A DNA stretch of 21,447 nucleotides from a virus. A program made the position numbers and the translations under genes. Each line of letters begins with the position of its first letter. The first letter of the stretch is position 1. Where the stretch lies: IMG/VR virus record IMGVR_UViG_3300025138_000448, positions 1-21,447 of that record. One strand, written 5' to 3'. The notes below the pieces were generated by a model. It worked only from the letters and a program-made list of their open reading frames with translations, did no database searches and was not told the DNA's origin. This document shows, in pieces, positions 1 through 6,668 of this stretch.

Positions 1-23
1 CCAGCATAAAAACTAAAAAGATA

Positions 24-41
24 AATATTTATAATAAAATA
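24..41 (+). promoter_or_regulatory. Repeated upstream motif, copy 1 (putative late promoter or leader element)
   Basis: The 18-base string AATATTTATAATAAAATA lies 10 bases before the start of the tail tube gene and recurs exactly at 1664-1681 before the tape measure gene, with related copies at 3926 and 20499. It contains a TATAAT-like core. The very short distance to the ATG means it would give a nearly leaderless mRNA if it were a -10 box; it could instead be a translation-enhancing A/T leader. The function is inferred from position and recurrence only. Confidence 0.45.
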
Positions 42-51
42 AGAAAATAAA

Positions 52-540
52 ATGGCAGTATTAAACCCAAACGAAATATTTTTCACAGCATTTGAACCAA
101 AACAAAAGAATAGATTTATTTGTTTTGTGGATGGATTCCCAGCTTACATTATGAAAGGTGTAGGAGCTGTAACTGTAGAACAAGGAACAGTACCTTTGAA
201 TCACATTAATGTTGAAAGATATGTAAAAGGCAAAACAAAATGGGGTACAATTGAATTTACATTATTTGATCCTATTACTCCATCTGGTGCACAATCAGTA
301 ATGGAATGGGTTAGATTACACCACGAATCAGTAACTGGTAGAGATGGTTATAGTGATTTCTATAAAAAAGATCTTACAATTAATGTACTAGGACCTGTAG
401 GTGATATCGTTTCAGAATGGATTATCAAAGGAGCAATGATTACAAACGCTTCATTTGGAGATTTTAATTGGGATACTGAAAATGCTGCTCAAGAAATTAC
501 AATGACTGTACAACCAGATTATTGTGTATTAAATTTCTAA
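52..540 (+). CDS. gp19: Tail tube protein, T4 gp19-like
   Basis: This 162-residue protein is almost exactly the length of T4 gp19 (163 residues) and reads like that family: an N-terminal segment with NRFICFVDGFPAY, a central beta-rich part with ERYVKGKTKWGTIEFTLFDP, and a C-terminal TMTVQPDYCVLNF. Tail tube proteins stack as hexameric rings around the tape measure inside the contractile sheath and form the DNA channel. It is the first complete gene here and is followed directly by a strong terminator, which suits a highly expressed structural gene needing its own transcript. The ATG has no Shine-Dalgarno sequence; the leader is A-rich. An in-frame CCA-GCA-TAA at positions 1-9 might be the end of an upstream gene such as the sheath, but that cannot be shown. 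It could be a tube paralogue, but tube identity is well supported by length, motifs and neighbours. Confidence 0.85.
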   Translation: MAVLNPNEIFFTAFEPKQKNRFICFVDGFPAYIMKGVGAVTVEQGTVPLNHINVERYVKGKTKWGTIEFTLFDPITPSGAQSVMEWVRLHHESVTGRDGYSDFYKKDLTINVLGPVGDIVSEWIIKGAMITNASFGDFNWDTENAAQEITMTVQPDYCVLNF

Positions 541-563
541 AAATTTTACCCACCCCTAATTTG

Positions 564-596
564 AAAAATTGCTTGGCTTCGGTCAAGCTTTTTTTT
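564..596 (+). terminator. Rho-independent terminator after the tail tube gene
   Basis: A 7-bp stem, GCTTGGC with GTCAAGC (one G-U pair), closes a TTCG tetraloop and is followed by eight T residues; an A-rich stretch precedes it. UUCG loops are exceptionally stable and typical of intrinsic terminators. It sits 24 bases after the tube stop codon, so the tube gene probably forms the end of a transcript. Confidence 0.92.
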
Positions 597-643
597 ATAT
601 TAATATGTATCAACGATAAAAACGTTTTAATTAAATAAAGATT
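597..643 (+). promoter_or_regulatory. Leader of the gp26-like gene with degenerate upstream motif
   Basis: Immediately after the terminator, the sequence from 598 contains TATTAATATGTATCAACGAT, then AAAACGTTTTAATT, before the ATG at 644. The first part resembles a diverged copy of the motif at 24 and 1664. The ACGTTTTAA / ACGTTTAA string is shared with the leader at 3941 before the 62-residue gene. A restart of transcription is expected here because the terminator lies just upstream. The exact promoter is not resolved. Confidence 0.3.
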
Positions 644-1372
644 ATGGCTGAATTTAAATTTCCAACAGAAGAAATAGAATTACCTTCACAAGGTTTAGTA
701 TACCCAAAAGACAATCCTTTATCAAGTGGTAAGGTTGAAATTAAATATATGACTGCTAAAGAAGAAGATATTTTAACCAACCAATCATATATTGAAAAAG
801 GAACAGTAATTGATAAATTATTAAAATCTTTAATTATTACTAAAATTAATTATAATGATCTTATAACAGGTGATAAAAATGCTATAATGGTAGCAGCTCG
901 TGTGTTAGGTTATGGGGGAGAATATAAATTTACCTACTTAGAAAAAGAATACGAAGTTAATCTATCAGATATAGAAAATAAAGAATTAGATTCTAGTGTG
1001 TATGAACCTGGTAAAAATGATTTTAAATTTACTTTACCTCATTCTAAAAATGCAATTACATTTAAACTTCTTACTCATGGAGATGATGTAAAAATTCAAC
1101 AAGAATTATTAGGGCTTAAAAGGTTTAATAAAGAATCTAATCCTGAATTATCTACTAGATTAAAGTATATGATTACTTCACTTAATGGGGAAGTAGAAAC
1201 TCCTAAAATTAGGGAATTTGTAGATACTGCTCTTTTAGCTCGAGATTCTCGAGCATTAAGGGAATATATTCAACAAATCCAACCTGATGTAGATTTGACT
1301 TTTTTTCCCGATAATTCAAATGACAAAAAACCCATCCCTGTTAATATCAACTTTTTTTGGCCTGAACTCTAG
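644..1372 (+). CDS. gp26: Baseplate hub protein, T4 gp26-type
   Basis: This 242-residue protein has the hallmark N-terminal pattern of the T4 gp26 baseplate family: ELPSQGLVYPKDNPLSSGKV (residues about 12-31), then IKYMTAKEEDILTNQSYI and VIDKLLKSLI, followed by a D-K-N-A-I-M-V-A-A-R-V-L-G-Y-G block. In T4 gp26 takes part in hub assembly with gp51; family members often sit just before the tape measure gene, as here. The C-terminus ending NFFWPEL looks native and not truncated. The last 53 bases overlap the next gene in the +1 frame, and the stop is the CTC-TAG-G context discussed under findings. The start ATG follows the A/T-rich leader and has no Shine-Dalgarno sequence. The family assignment is strong; the precise baseplate role is by analogy. 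Confidence 0.8.
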   Translation: MAEFKFPTEEIELPSQGLVYPKDNPLSSGKVEIKYMTAKEEDILTNQSYIEKGTVIDKLLKSLIITKINYNDLITGDKNAIMVAARVLGYGGEYKFTYLEKEYEVNLSDIENKELDSSVYEPGKNDFKFTLPHSKNAITFKLLTHGDDVKIQQELLGLKRFNKESNPELSTRLKYMITSLNGEVETPKIREFVDTALLARDSRALREYIQQIQPDVDLTFFPDNSNDKKPIPVNINFFWPEL

Positions 1373-1652
1373 GGAGGCATCATCTATTAGACAAAATATT
1401 TTTAGGCAAATACATAACATAGTTTACCATGGTAACGGTGGATATGATTGGACTACAATATATAATATGCCAATTTGGTTAAGAAAATTTACTTTTAAAG
1501 AAATTCAAGATTTTAATGATGAACAAAACCAAAAAATAAAATCTCAAACTAACTCAGGTAAAACTTCATTGGTTAGTTCAGATGGGCAAATTAATGCCCC
1601 TCAATTTCAAAAAGCATCAAAACCGTATCAAGGAAAAAGTAGCTATAAATAG
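1320..1652 (+). CDS. gp51: gp51-like baseplate hub assembly protein, overlapping the gp26-like gene
   Basis: The first ATG in this frame at 1320 gives 110 residues, but the first 16 or so are simply the gp26 C-terminal codons read one frame over and are unlikely to be a conserved part. The recognisable core starts near residue 22: IRQNIFRQIHNIVYHGNGGY, then DWTTIYNMPIWLRKFTFKEI. This resembles the small gp51-like proteins that follow gp26 in marine T4-like phages and assist hub assembly. The tail is polar and probably disordered (K, Q and S rich). Translation may begin at ATG 1320, may arise by ribosomal frameshifting from the gp26-like gene, or may begin at ATT 1386, which lies 8 bases after AGGGAGG. 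The stop codon lies in the terminator at 1634-1663. The real N-terminus is unresolved; the gene itself is well supported by its composition and context. Confidence 0.68.
   Translation: MTKNPSLLISTFFGLNSREASSIRQNIFRQIHNIVYHGNGGYDWTTIYNMPIWLRKFTFKEIQDFNDEQNQKIKSQTNSGKTSLVSSDGQINAPQFQKASKPYQGKSSYK
1352..1377 (+). other. Candidate recoding site at the gp26/gp51 junction
   Basis: In the gp26 frame the sequence reads AAC TTT TTT TGG CCT GAA CTC TAG GGA GG. A +1 shift at CTC-TAG would give ...WPEL-REASSIRQNIF..., joining both conserved parts without spurious residues. A +1 or -2 slip on the seven-T run at 1352-1358 also enters the gp51 frame, which is open from 1299. CTC-TAG-G resembles the CTT-TGA-C arrangement of the release factor 2 shift site. 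This is a hypothesis; separate initiation or an assembly indel in the T run would also explain the layout. Confidence 0.35.
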
Positions 1653-1663
1653 TTGCTTTTTTT
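1634..1663 (+). terminator. Rho-independent terminator overlapping the gp51-like stop codon
   Basis: Bases 1634-1645 (AAAAAGTAGCTA) can pair with 1650-1661 (TAGTTGCTTTTT), with two G-U pairs and a TAAA loop, and a T tract follows. The TAG stop codon at 1650-1652 lies in the 3' arm, so terminating ribosomes would cover the hairpin. The stem is A/U-rich and weaker than those at 564 and 20472, so it may be leaky. The embedded TATAAATA is explained by the hairpin loop and flanks. Confidence 0.65.
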
Positions 1664-1681
1664 AATATTTATAATAAAATA
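1664..1681 (+). promoter_or_regulatory. Repeated upstream motif, copy 2, before the tape measure gene
   Basis: This is an exact 18-base copy of 24-41 (AATATTTATAATAAAATA), sited immediately after the terminator T tract and 8 bases before the ATG at 1690. Exact conservation at a non-coding site before two structural genes argues for a functional signal, probably a phage-specific late promoter or a translation leader. Which of the two is not determined by sequence. Confidence 0.5.
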
Positions 1682-1689
1682 TTTCTTAA

Positions 1690-3924
1690 ATGGCTGATGA
1701 GATTAAACAATCTAAATTAGATGCTCAAGCATATAGAGATGCACTAAAAGAAGCTAGTGTAATTGCGGCAGAATCTAGACAAACCTTTAATGATATAGGG
1801 GCTGCATTATCTAATAATGCTAAAACTAATAAAGAATTTTCCGAAACTTTTAAAACAGCTCAAAAGGAAGCTGGAGGGTTATCTGGTGTTGCAGCAAAAT
1901 TAGCACAATACGGAAAAGAAGATTTAGCTAATTCTAAAGTTAGAAATAAACTAGCTAATGATTTAGCTGCTGTAGCTAAAAAACGTGCATCAACTGAAGC
2001 TACATTATTAGCTAATAAGAAAAAACTTGCAAATGCTACTGGTGATGAACGTACGGCTTTATTAGAAGCAAATCAAGCATTATCAGATTCACTTGATACC
2101 GCAGATAATTTAACAAAAGCATTTTCAAATTCTAAGGAACAGATTCAAGAAATAAATAAATCTACTGGGTTTATTGATAAATTAGCAGAGGGGTTAAAAA
2201 TTCTTCCGGGTATTGGGCCTTTACTAGCTGGTCCTATATCAAATTTATCTAAAGGTATAGCCCAATTTAAAGTAGGAATAGATTCAAGCTTAAAAGGATC
2301 ATCCAAAACAGCGGCACAATTAGAAAGAGCTAAAAATGCAACTGATGCTTTAGGTAAAGGTGCTTTAGCTTTTGTTATAGCAGGTATAGTAAAAGCTGAT
2401 AAATACACCACAGAATTTTCTAAAACTTTAGGAATATCTAAAAGTGATGCCAGAGATTTAGGACAGGAAATGAATACATTTGCCGTAAACAGTGGTAAAG
2501 CTTATTTAACTGTTCAAAAAATGCAAGAAGCTCAAATGGGCCTTGCAGATTCATTAGGAACTACTACTGGGTTTACAAATGATCAATTACAAGATCAAGT
2601 AATGCTTACTAAAAAAGTAGGATTACAAGGAGCAGAAGCTGCTAATTTACTAAAACTTAGTATGGCCCAAGGAAAATCGGCCAAAGTTGTATCAGAAGAA
2701 GTCTTAGACACAGTAGCTACTTTAGAAAAAGAAACAGGAATAAGATTAGATGGTAGAAAGGTATTAAAAGAAGTAGCCAATGCAACAGGACAATTAGGAG
2801 CACAATATGGGTTTAATAATAAGGCCCTAGCTGAAGCAGTTATAATTTCTAATAAATTAGGTCTTTCATTAAAAGAAACCCAAGGAATAGCTAGAGGACT
2901 ACTTGATTTTGAGAGTTCAATTCAATCAGAATTAGAAGCTGAACTATTAACGGGTAAAAATATTAACCTTAATCGAGCTAGAAGTTTAGCTTTACAAGGA
3001 AAAAGTGCAGAAGCAACGGCAGAAATAGTAAAACAGATGGGTACCTCAGCTGAATTTGCTAGTATGAATGTTTTACAACAGGATGCCCTAGCTAAATCAG
3101 CTGGTATGACTAGTGATCAATTAGCTGAAACTTTAAGAAATCAAGAAACTTTAAATGCTTTAGGAGCTACAAGTATAGCTCAATTAGCAGAAAAAGGAGA
3201 ATTAGAAAAATTAAATTCAACAGAAAACGGAAAACAGTTACTGCAAAACTATCAAAACCAACAGGTTCAAGAAAAATTAGCAGATTTAGTAACTAAAATT
3301 CAATCTTCTTTAGCTAATTCTGCTGAACCTTTACTAGGTTTAGTTGAAGGGTTTGCCAAATTATTAGAAAATGCAACAGCAGTTAAAGTTATAGTTGGTG
3401 TTATTACTACTGCTTTAGCAGCTCAATTTGCTTTAACAACAGCAAGTAAAATAACCCAATTATCTTTAAATAGAAGGTTATTAAAATCTAATGTAAAAAA
3501 TGCAGCTGTAACAACAGTAGAAGCGGGTGCTGAAGGTGCAAAAAGTGTTGCTAAAATACCATATGTTGGTGGTTTTCTTGCCCTTGGTATAGGAGCTGCC
3601 CTAATAGGTGGATTATTAGGATATCTAGCAGGAGCTAAGTCTGGTAATGATATAATGTCACCTGGAGGATCAGGATATGGTAATAGAACATTATTAGGCC
3701 CAGAAGGAGCTATTGCTTTAAATAATAAAGATACTGTAATAGCAGGAACTAAATTATTCCCAAATCAACAAACCCAACAATCCCCTGCTCAAACAATTGA
3801 CACATCAAGAATGGAAAATCTATTAGCTGCAGTTTTATCTAAACCAGCACCACAACCAGTAATAGAAATGAATGATGTAGCTTTAGGTACAGCTGTAGAC
3901 ATGAATGCATTTTCTATACAATAA
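1690..3924 (+). CDS. Tail tape measure protein
   Basis: This 744-residue protein is rich in Ala, Lys, Leu and Gln with long predicted helices and coiled coil through most of residues 1-560. Two hydrophobic segments lie near residues 564-585 (starting AVKVIVGVITTALAAQ) and 623-647 (IPYVGGFLALGIGAALIGG), as expected for a protein that crosses the inner membrane during genome ejection. The C-terminal part carries GPEGAIALNNKDTVIAGT (about residues 675-692), a signature familiar from tape measure proteins of marine T4-like phages. The protein fills the tube and fixes tail length. If the usual rule of about 0.15 nm per residue holds, the tail would be about 110 nm. The position after the gp26/gp51-like pair and before the baseplate genes fits. 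It starts with ATG after an A/T leader. There is no sign of disruption. Confidence 0.85.
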   Translation: MADEIKQSKLDAQAYRDALKEASVIAAESRQTFNDIGAALSNNAKTNKEFSETFKTAQKEAGGLSGVAAKLAQYGKEDLANSKVRNKLANDLAAVAKKRASTEATLLANKKKLANATGDERTALLEANQALSDSLDTADNLTKAFSNSKEQIQEINKSTGFIDKLAEGLKILPGIGPLLAGPISNLSKGIAQFKVGIDSSLKGSSKTAAQLERAKNATDALGKGALAFVIAGIVKADKYTTEFSKTLGISKSDARDLGQEMNTFAVNSGKAYLTVQKMQEAQMGLADSLGTTTGFTNDQLQDQVMLTKKVGLQGAEAANLLKLSMAQGKSAKVVSEEVLDTVATLEKETGIRLDGRKVLKEVANATGQLGAQYGFNNKALAEAVIISNKLGLSLKETQGIARGLLDFESSIQSELEAELLTGKNINLNRARSLALQGKSAEATAEIVKQMGTSAEFASMNVLQQDALAKSAGMTSDQLAETLRNQETLNALGATSIAQLAEKGELEKLNSTENGKQLLQNYQNQQVQEKLADLVTKIQSSLANSAEPLLGLVEGFAKLLENATAVKVIVGVITTALAAQFALTTASKITQLSLNRRLLKSNVKNAAVTTVEAGAEGAKSVAKIPYVGGFLALGIGAALIGGLLGYLAGAKSGNDIMSPGGSGYGNRTLLGPEGAIALNNKDTVIAGTKLFPNQQTQQSPAQTIDTSRMENLLAAVLSKPAPQPVIEMNDVALGTAVDMNAFSIQ

Positions 3925-3925
3925 C

Positions 3926-3942
3926 AATATTTATAACAAAAC
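3926..3942 (+). promoter_or_regulatory. Repeated upstream motif, copy 3
   Basis: AATATTTATAACAAAAC matches 15 of 17 bases of the motif at 24 and 1664. It lies 24 bases before the ATG of the 62-residue gene and directly after the tape measure stop codon. The following ACGTTTAACCATTAAAAATT resembles the leader at 622-643. It probably marks the start of the baseplate expression unit. Role inferred from recurrence. Confidence 0.42.
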
Positions 3943-3966
3943 GTTTAACCATTAAAAATTAAAATT

Positions 3967-4155
3967 ATGCCTCTATTAAACAAATTTGAACAACAAGGAA
4001 GTACATTAACTCCACTAAGAGGAGAACAACCATCTGCCCCATTAAAGGGAAATGGAGTAATTCCTGTTAATAATACATTTGAAGCTGGTACTTATCAAGA
4101 TTATGTTGTTGATACCCCAAGAGCATCAGATGTAACAGGTAATGTAGGAAACTAA
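3967..4155 (+). CDS. Small 62-residue protein of the tail module, unknown function
   Basis: The protein is small, polar and rich in Pro, Gly, Asn and Thr (MPLLNKFEQQGSTLTPLRGE at the N-terminus, VTGNVGN at the end). It has no membrane segment, signal peptide or cysteine, and looks mostly unstructured, as minor virion or adaptor proteins often do. It has its own upstream motif copy and A/T leader, and the next gene begins 3 bases after its stop, so the two are probably translated together. It lies between the tape measure and baseplate genes, which suggests a minor baseplate or tube-tip component. No family was recognised. Codon use matches its neighbours, supporting a real gene despite its length. 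Confidence 0.6.
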   Translation: MPLLNKFEQQGSTLTPLRGEQPSAPLKGNGVIPVNNTFEAGTYQDYVVDTPRASDVTGNVGN

Positions 4156-4157
4156 AA

Positions 4158-6353
4158 TTGCCTAGATTATTAAATATAAAAACAGACCTTTCTTCTTATA
4201 AAACAGCCCAGTATGGGTATGATAGAAGAGGGGCAGGACCTCGCAATACTAATGCGAGTGGCCAACCCTATAAATTAGAAAACCTACCCTCAAGAAACTT
4301 TGATGAAAGTGATATTGGAAGTAGTGTACAAAATCGACAATTTACAGATTTTATATTAAGAGGGGGTCAATTATTACCTGAAACTATTGCTACAGATGTT
4401 TCTAGATTAACAAAAATGTTTACAGATTTAAAATCTCCAAACGGGCTTTTATTTACAGCTAAACAAAATGTTTTATCAAGAAGTGGAGTTAATGTTTTAG
4501 CTGTTAGTAACGATAATGCAAACTCTAAAAATAGAAGAGCTTTAAATAATGGTCTTTATTTACCAACTTCAACTATTGCTCAAGCTGCTGTTAACCCTTT
4601 AGGAGGTCATTTACTTAAACAAGGATTAGACCCAACAGCATCTACAGGACCAGATGGAGGAATATTAGGTGGGTTATTAGGTGATCTTTTTAATTTAAAT
4701 GTACAAGATCCTTTAGGAAACCCTACTTACTTTTCTACAGTAGCTTATAATGAAAGAAGAGGTAGTAATGAATCAAGTAGTAGATTAATTGGGTTTACTA
4801 ATTTTAATTTAAATAAAAATACCAGTGGTGAAAATGAATTATATAATTATTCTGGAGGACCTGATTCTGTTTTAGGGGTAGGTAGAACTAGCATAAAAAT
4901 GCTAAATGACCAAAGAACAGGATTAAATAATACAGAATTAAGAAACAGTAAATTTTTTACAACCGGAAAAACTTTAGATACTAATTTTGGGTTTGATTAT
5001 AGTGTTTTTAAAGGAGGAACTACAAACCCTAATTTTGAAACTTTTAGAGGAGGTACTTATTTTGGTGATATACAATCTTCTGGTATAAAATCTGTAACAG
5101 GAAGATATGCTACATTTTCAAATACTGATTTAAATCCTCTTTTAGGAGATTTAAATAATCCACCTACATTTAAATTAACAAATGATAATATAAATGGCGC
5201 AAAAATAAGTAATGTTGGGCAAAGTGTATTTAAACCTTCTAGCTTCCAGGCAAACACAGACGGAGTAACAGGTTTAGGTTCATCTTTAGATTATGATAAG
5301 TTAATGAGCTCTAAACCATCAGCTCAAGTAGGTAATCAAGATAATGATTATTTACAAGCCCAAATATTACAAGATTTTAGAAAAATAACTAAAAATAAAA
5401 ATTCAACATCATCCCCTGATTATACAGATTTAAATGTTAGATTTCCTAAAAGAGTAAACTTAGGGGACCCAGGAATAAAGGGCAATAAAACAAGTTATAC
5501 ATTAGGTAAACGTAATACAGCAGGTCAAAATTTAGGTCCTTTAGATAAATTAAATGCTTTATCTCTTTATCAATCTTCAACAAATGCTACCACTACAGAA
5601 AAACCAGTTAATGATTTTTGTAAATTTAGGATAGGTGTAATTAATAATGATAACCCCTCATTAAAAACATATATTCATTTTAGAGCATTTTTAGATAATA
5701 TGGATGATTCATATACATCAGATTGGTCATCCCAAAAATTTGCTGGTAGAGGTGAAAATTTTTATAACTATCAAGGTTTTGATAGAAGTGTTAATTTATC
5801 TTGGACTGTAGTTGCTCAATCTAAAGAAGAATTAATACCTATGTATCAAAAATTAAATTACTTAGCTTCTGTAACGGCCCCTGATTATTCAGCAGACGGT
5901 TATATGAGAGGCAATTTAATAGAACTAACAGTAGGAGGTTATTTATACAATCAGGTTGGAATTATGAAAGGGATTAATTATACTATACCTATGGATTCAC
6001 CATGGGAAATATCAATAGATGAGTTTGGAAAAAGTGATTCATCTGTTAAGGAACTTCCATTTATGATAAAAGTATCAGGGTTTAATTTTATACCAATACA
6101 TGATTTTGTACCATCAATTCAGAAAAATGAATATAAAGAACTTAACAATATAGGCCCAGATGTAAAAGGTGATGTTTATAATTATGGGGATCAAAGATAT
6201 ATAGCTTTAAGTAATGGAAATTCAACAAATTATGAAACTAAAAATAGTATGATTAATATGAGTGGAATTCCTGAAGTTGGTAATGATGAAACTATTAATA
6301 ATTTTGATTTTATAAATGGAGGTACTGATGTATCATTAAATAGATTAGCTTAA
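4158..6353 (+). CDS. Baseplate / tube-junction type structural protein (731 aa)
   Basis: The N-terminal two thirds (to about residue 480) are Asn, Gly, Ser and Thr rich and repetitive in style, as in extended virion proteins. The C-terminal third is more ordered and familiar from marine T4-like phages: FCKFRIGVINNDNPSLKTYI, HFRAFLDNMDDSYTSDWSSQ, FAGRGENFYNYQGFDRSVNL, EELIPMYQKLNYLASVTAPD and ELPFMIKVSGFNFIPIHDFV. It lies between the tape measure and the LysM-like and hub genes, where contractile phages keep tube-initiator or junction proteins (T4 gp48/gp54 position). That role is inferred from position; no homology to gp48 or gp54 is claimed. The start is TTG at 4158, 3 bases after the previous stop; the first in-frame ATG would remove over 80 residues, so TTG is preferred. 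Confidence 0.7.
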   Translation: MPRLLNIKTDLSSYKTAQYGYDRRGAGPRNTNASGQPYKLENLPSRNFDESDIGSSVQNRQFTDFILRGGQLLPETIATDVSRLTKMFTDLKSPNGLLFTAKQNVLSRSGVNVLAVSNDNANSKNRRALNNGLYLPTSTIAQAAVNPLGGHLLKQGLDPTASTGPDGGILGGLLGDLFNLNVQDPLGNPTYFSTVAYNERRGSNESSSRLIGFTNFNLNKNTSGENELYNYSGGPDSVLGVGRTSIKMLNDQRTGLNNTELRNSKFFTTGKTLDTNFGFDYSVFKGGTTNPNFETFRGGTYFGDIQSSGIKSVTGRYATFSNTDLNPLLGDLNNPPTFKLTNDNINGAKISNVGQSVFKPSSFQANTDGVTGLGSSLDYDKLMSSKPSAQVGNQDNDYLQAQILQDFRKITKNKNSTSSPDYTDLNVRFPKRVNLGDPGIKGNKTSYTLGKRNTAGQNLGPLDKLNALSLYQSSTNATTTEKPVNDFCKFRIGVINNDNPSLKTYIHFRAFLDNMDDSYTSDWSSQKFAGRGENFYNYQGFDRSVNLSWTVVAQSKEELIPMYQKLNYLASVTAPDYSADGYMRGNLIELTVGGYLYNQVGIMKGINYTIPMDSPWEISIDEFGKSDSSVKELPFMIKVSGFNFIPIHDFVPSIQKNEYKELNNIGPDVKGDVYNYGDQRYIALSNGNSTNYETKNSMINMSGIPEVGNDETINNFDFINGGTDVSLNRLA

Positions 6354-6363
6354 ATAATAATTA

Positions 6364-6666
6364 ATGGGAAGATACTCAAGTATATCAAAAAGAATAACAA
6401 CCAAAAACAAACCTTTTATAGGGACAGTTAAATATCCTGACATATCCTTAAGTTTTGGGGATATTTATGCCTATACTGATGAAGGAGATAGATTTGATAT
6501 TTTAGCACAAACCTATTATGGTGACCCCAGTTTATGGTGGGTTATATCTATAGCAAATCCTCAATTTAATCAAAATTCTATGTTTCCTCCTTTAGGGGTA
6601 CAAATTAGAATTCCTGGGAATATCGCAGGAATAATATTAGATTATGAACAGTTAAATGCAAGATAG
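6364..6666 (+). CDS. gp53: LysM-like baseplate protein, T4 gp53 type
   Basis: This 100-residue protein contains a LysM-like block at residues about 35-85: a short acidic strand (YTDEGDRFDILAQTYYGDPS), then LWWVISIANP and a Pro-rich stretch ending IRIPGN. This pattern, with DxL-x-x-YGDPSLWWxIxxxN, is shared by the gp53 wedge proteins of T4-like phages and the tail protein X family. In tails these domains do not bind glycan but join hub, tube and wedges. T4 gp53 is about twice as long, so this is a minimal version. It starts 10 bases after the previous stop and ends 2 bases before the hub gene, indicating one transcript and coupled translation. The alternative name, tail protein X, would describe much the same fold and place. 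Confidence 0.75.
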   Translation: MGRYSSISKRITTKNKPFIGTVKYPDISLSFGDIYAYTDEGDRFDILAQTYYGDPSLWWVISIANPQFNQNSMFPPLGVQIRIPGNIAGIILDYEQLNAR

Positions 6667-6668
6667 TT

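Noticed and set aside
1644-1651. TATAAATA, identical to the T4 late promoter consensus, just before the tape measure gene
   Set aside because: It is formed by the last codons, stop and loop of the terminator hairpin at 1634-1663, and the same octamer is not found before the other structural genes. Chance is enough to explain it in AT-rich sequence.
2145-2411. 88-codon minus-strand frame inside the tape measure gene
   Set aside because: No recognisable domain and no leader; all supported genes are on the plus strand and the tape measure frame is continuous through it.
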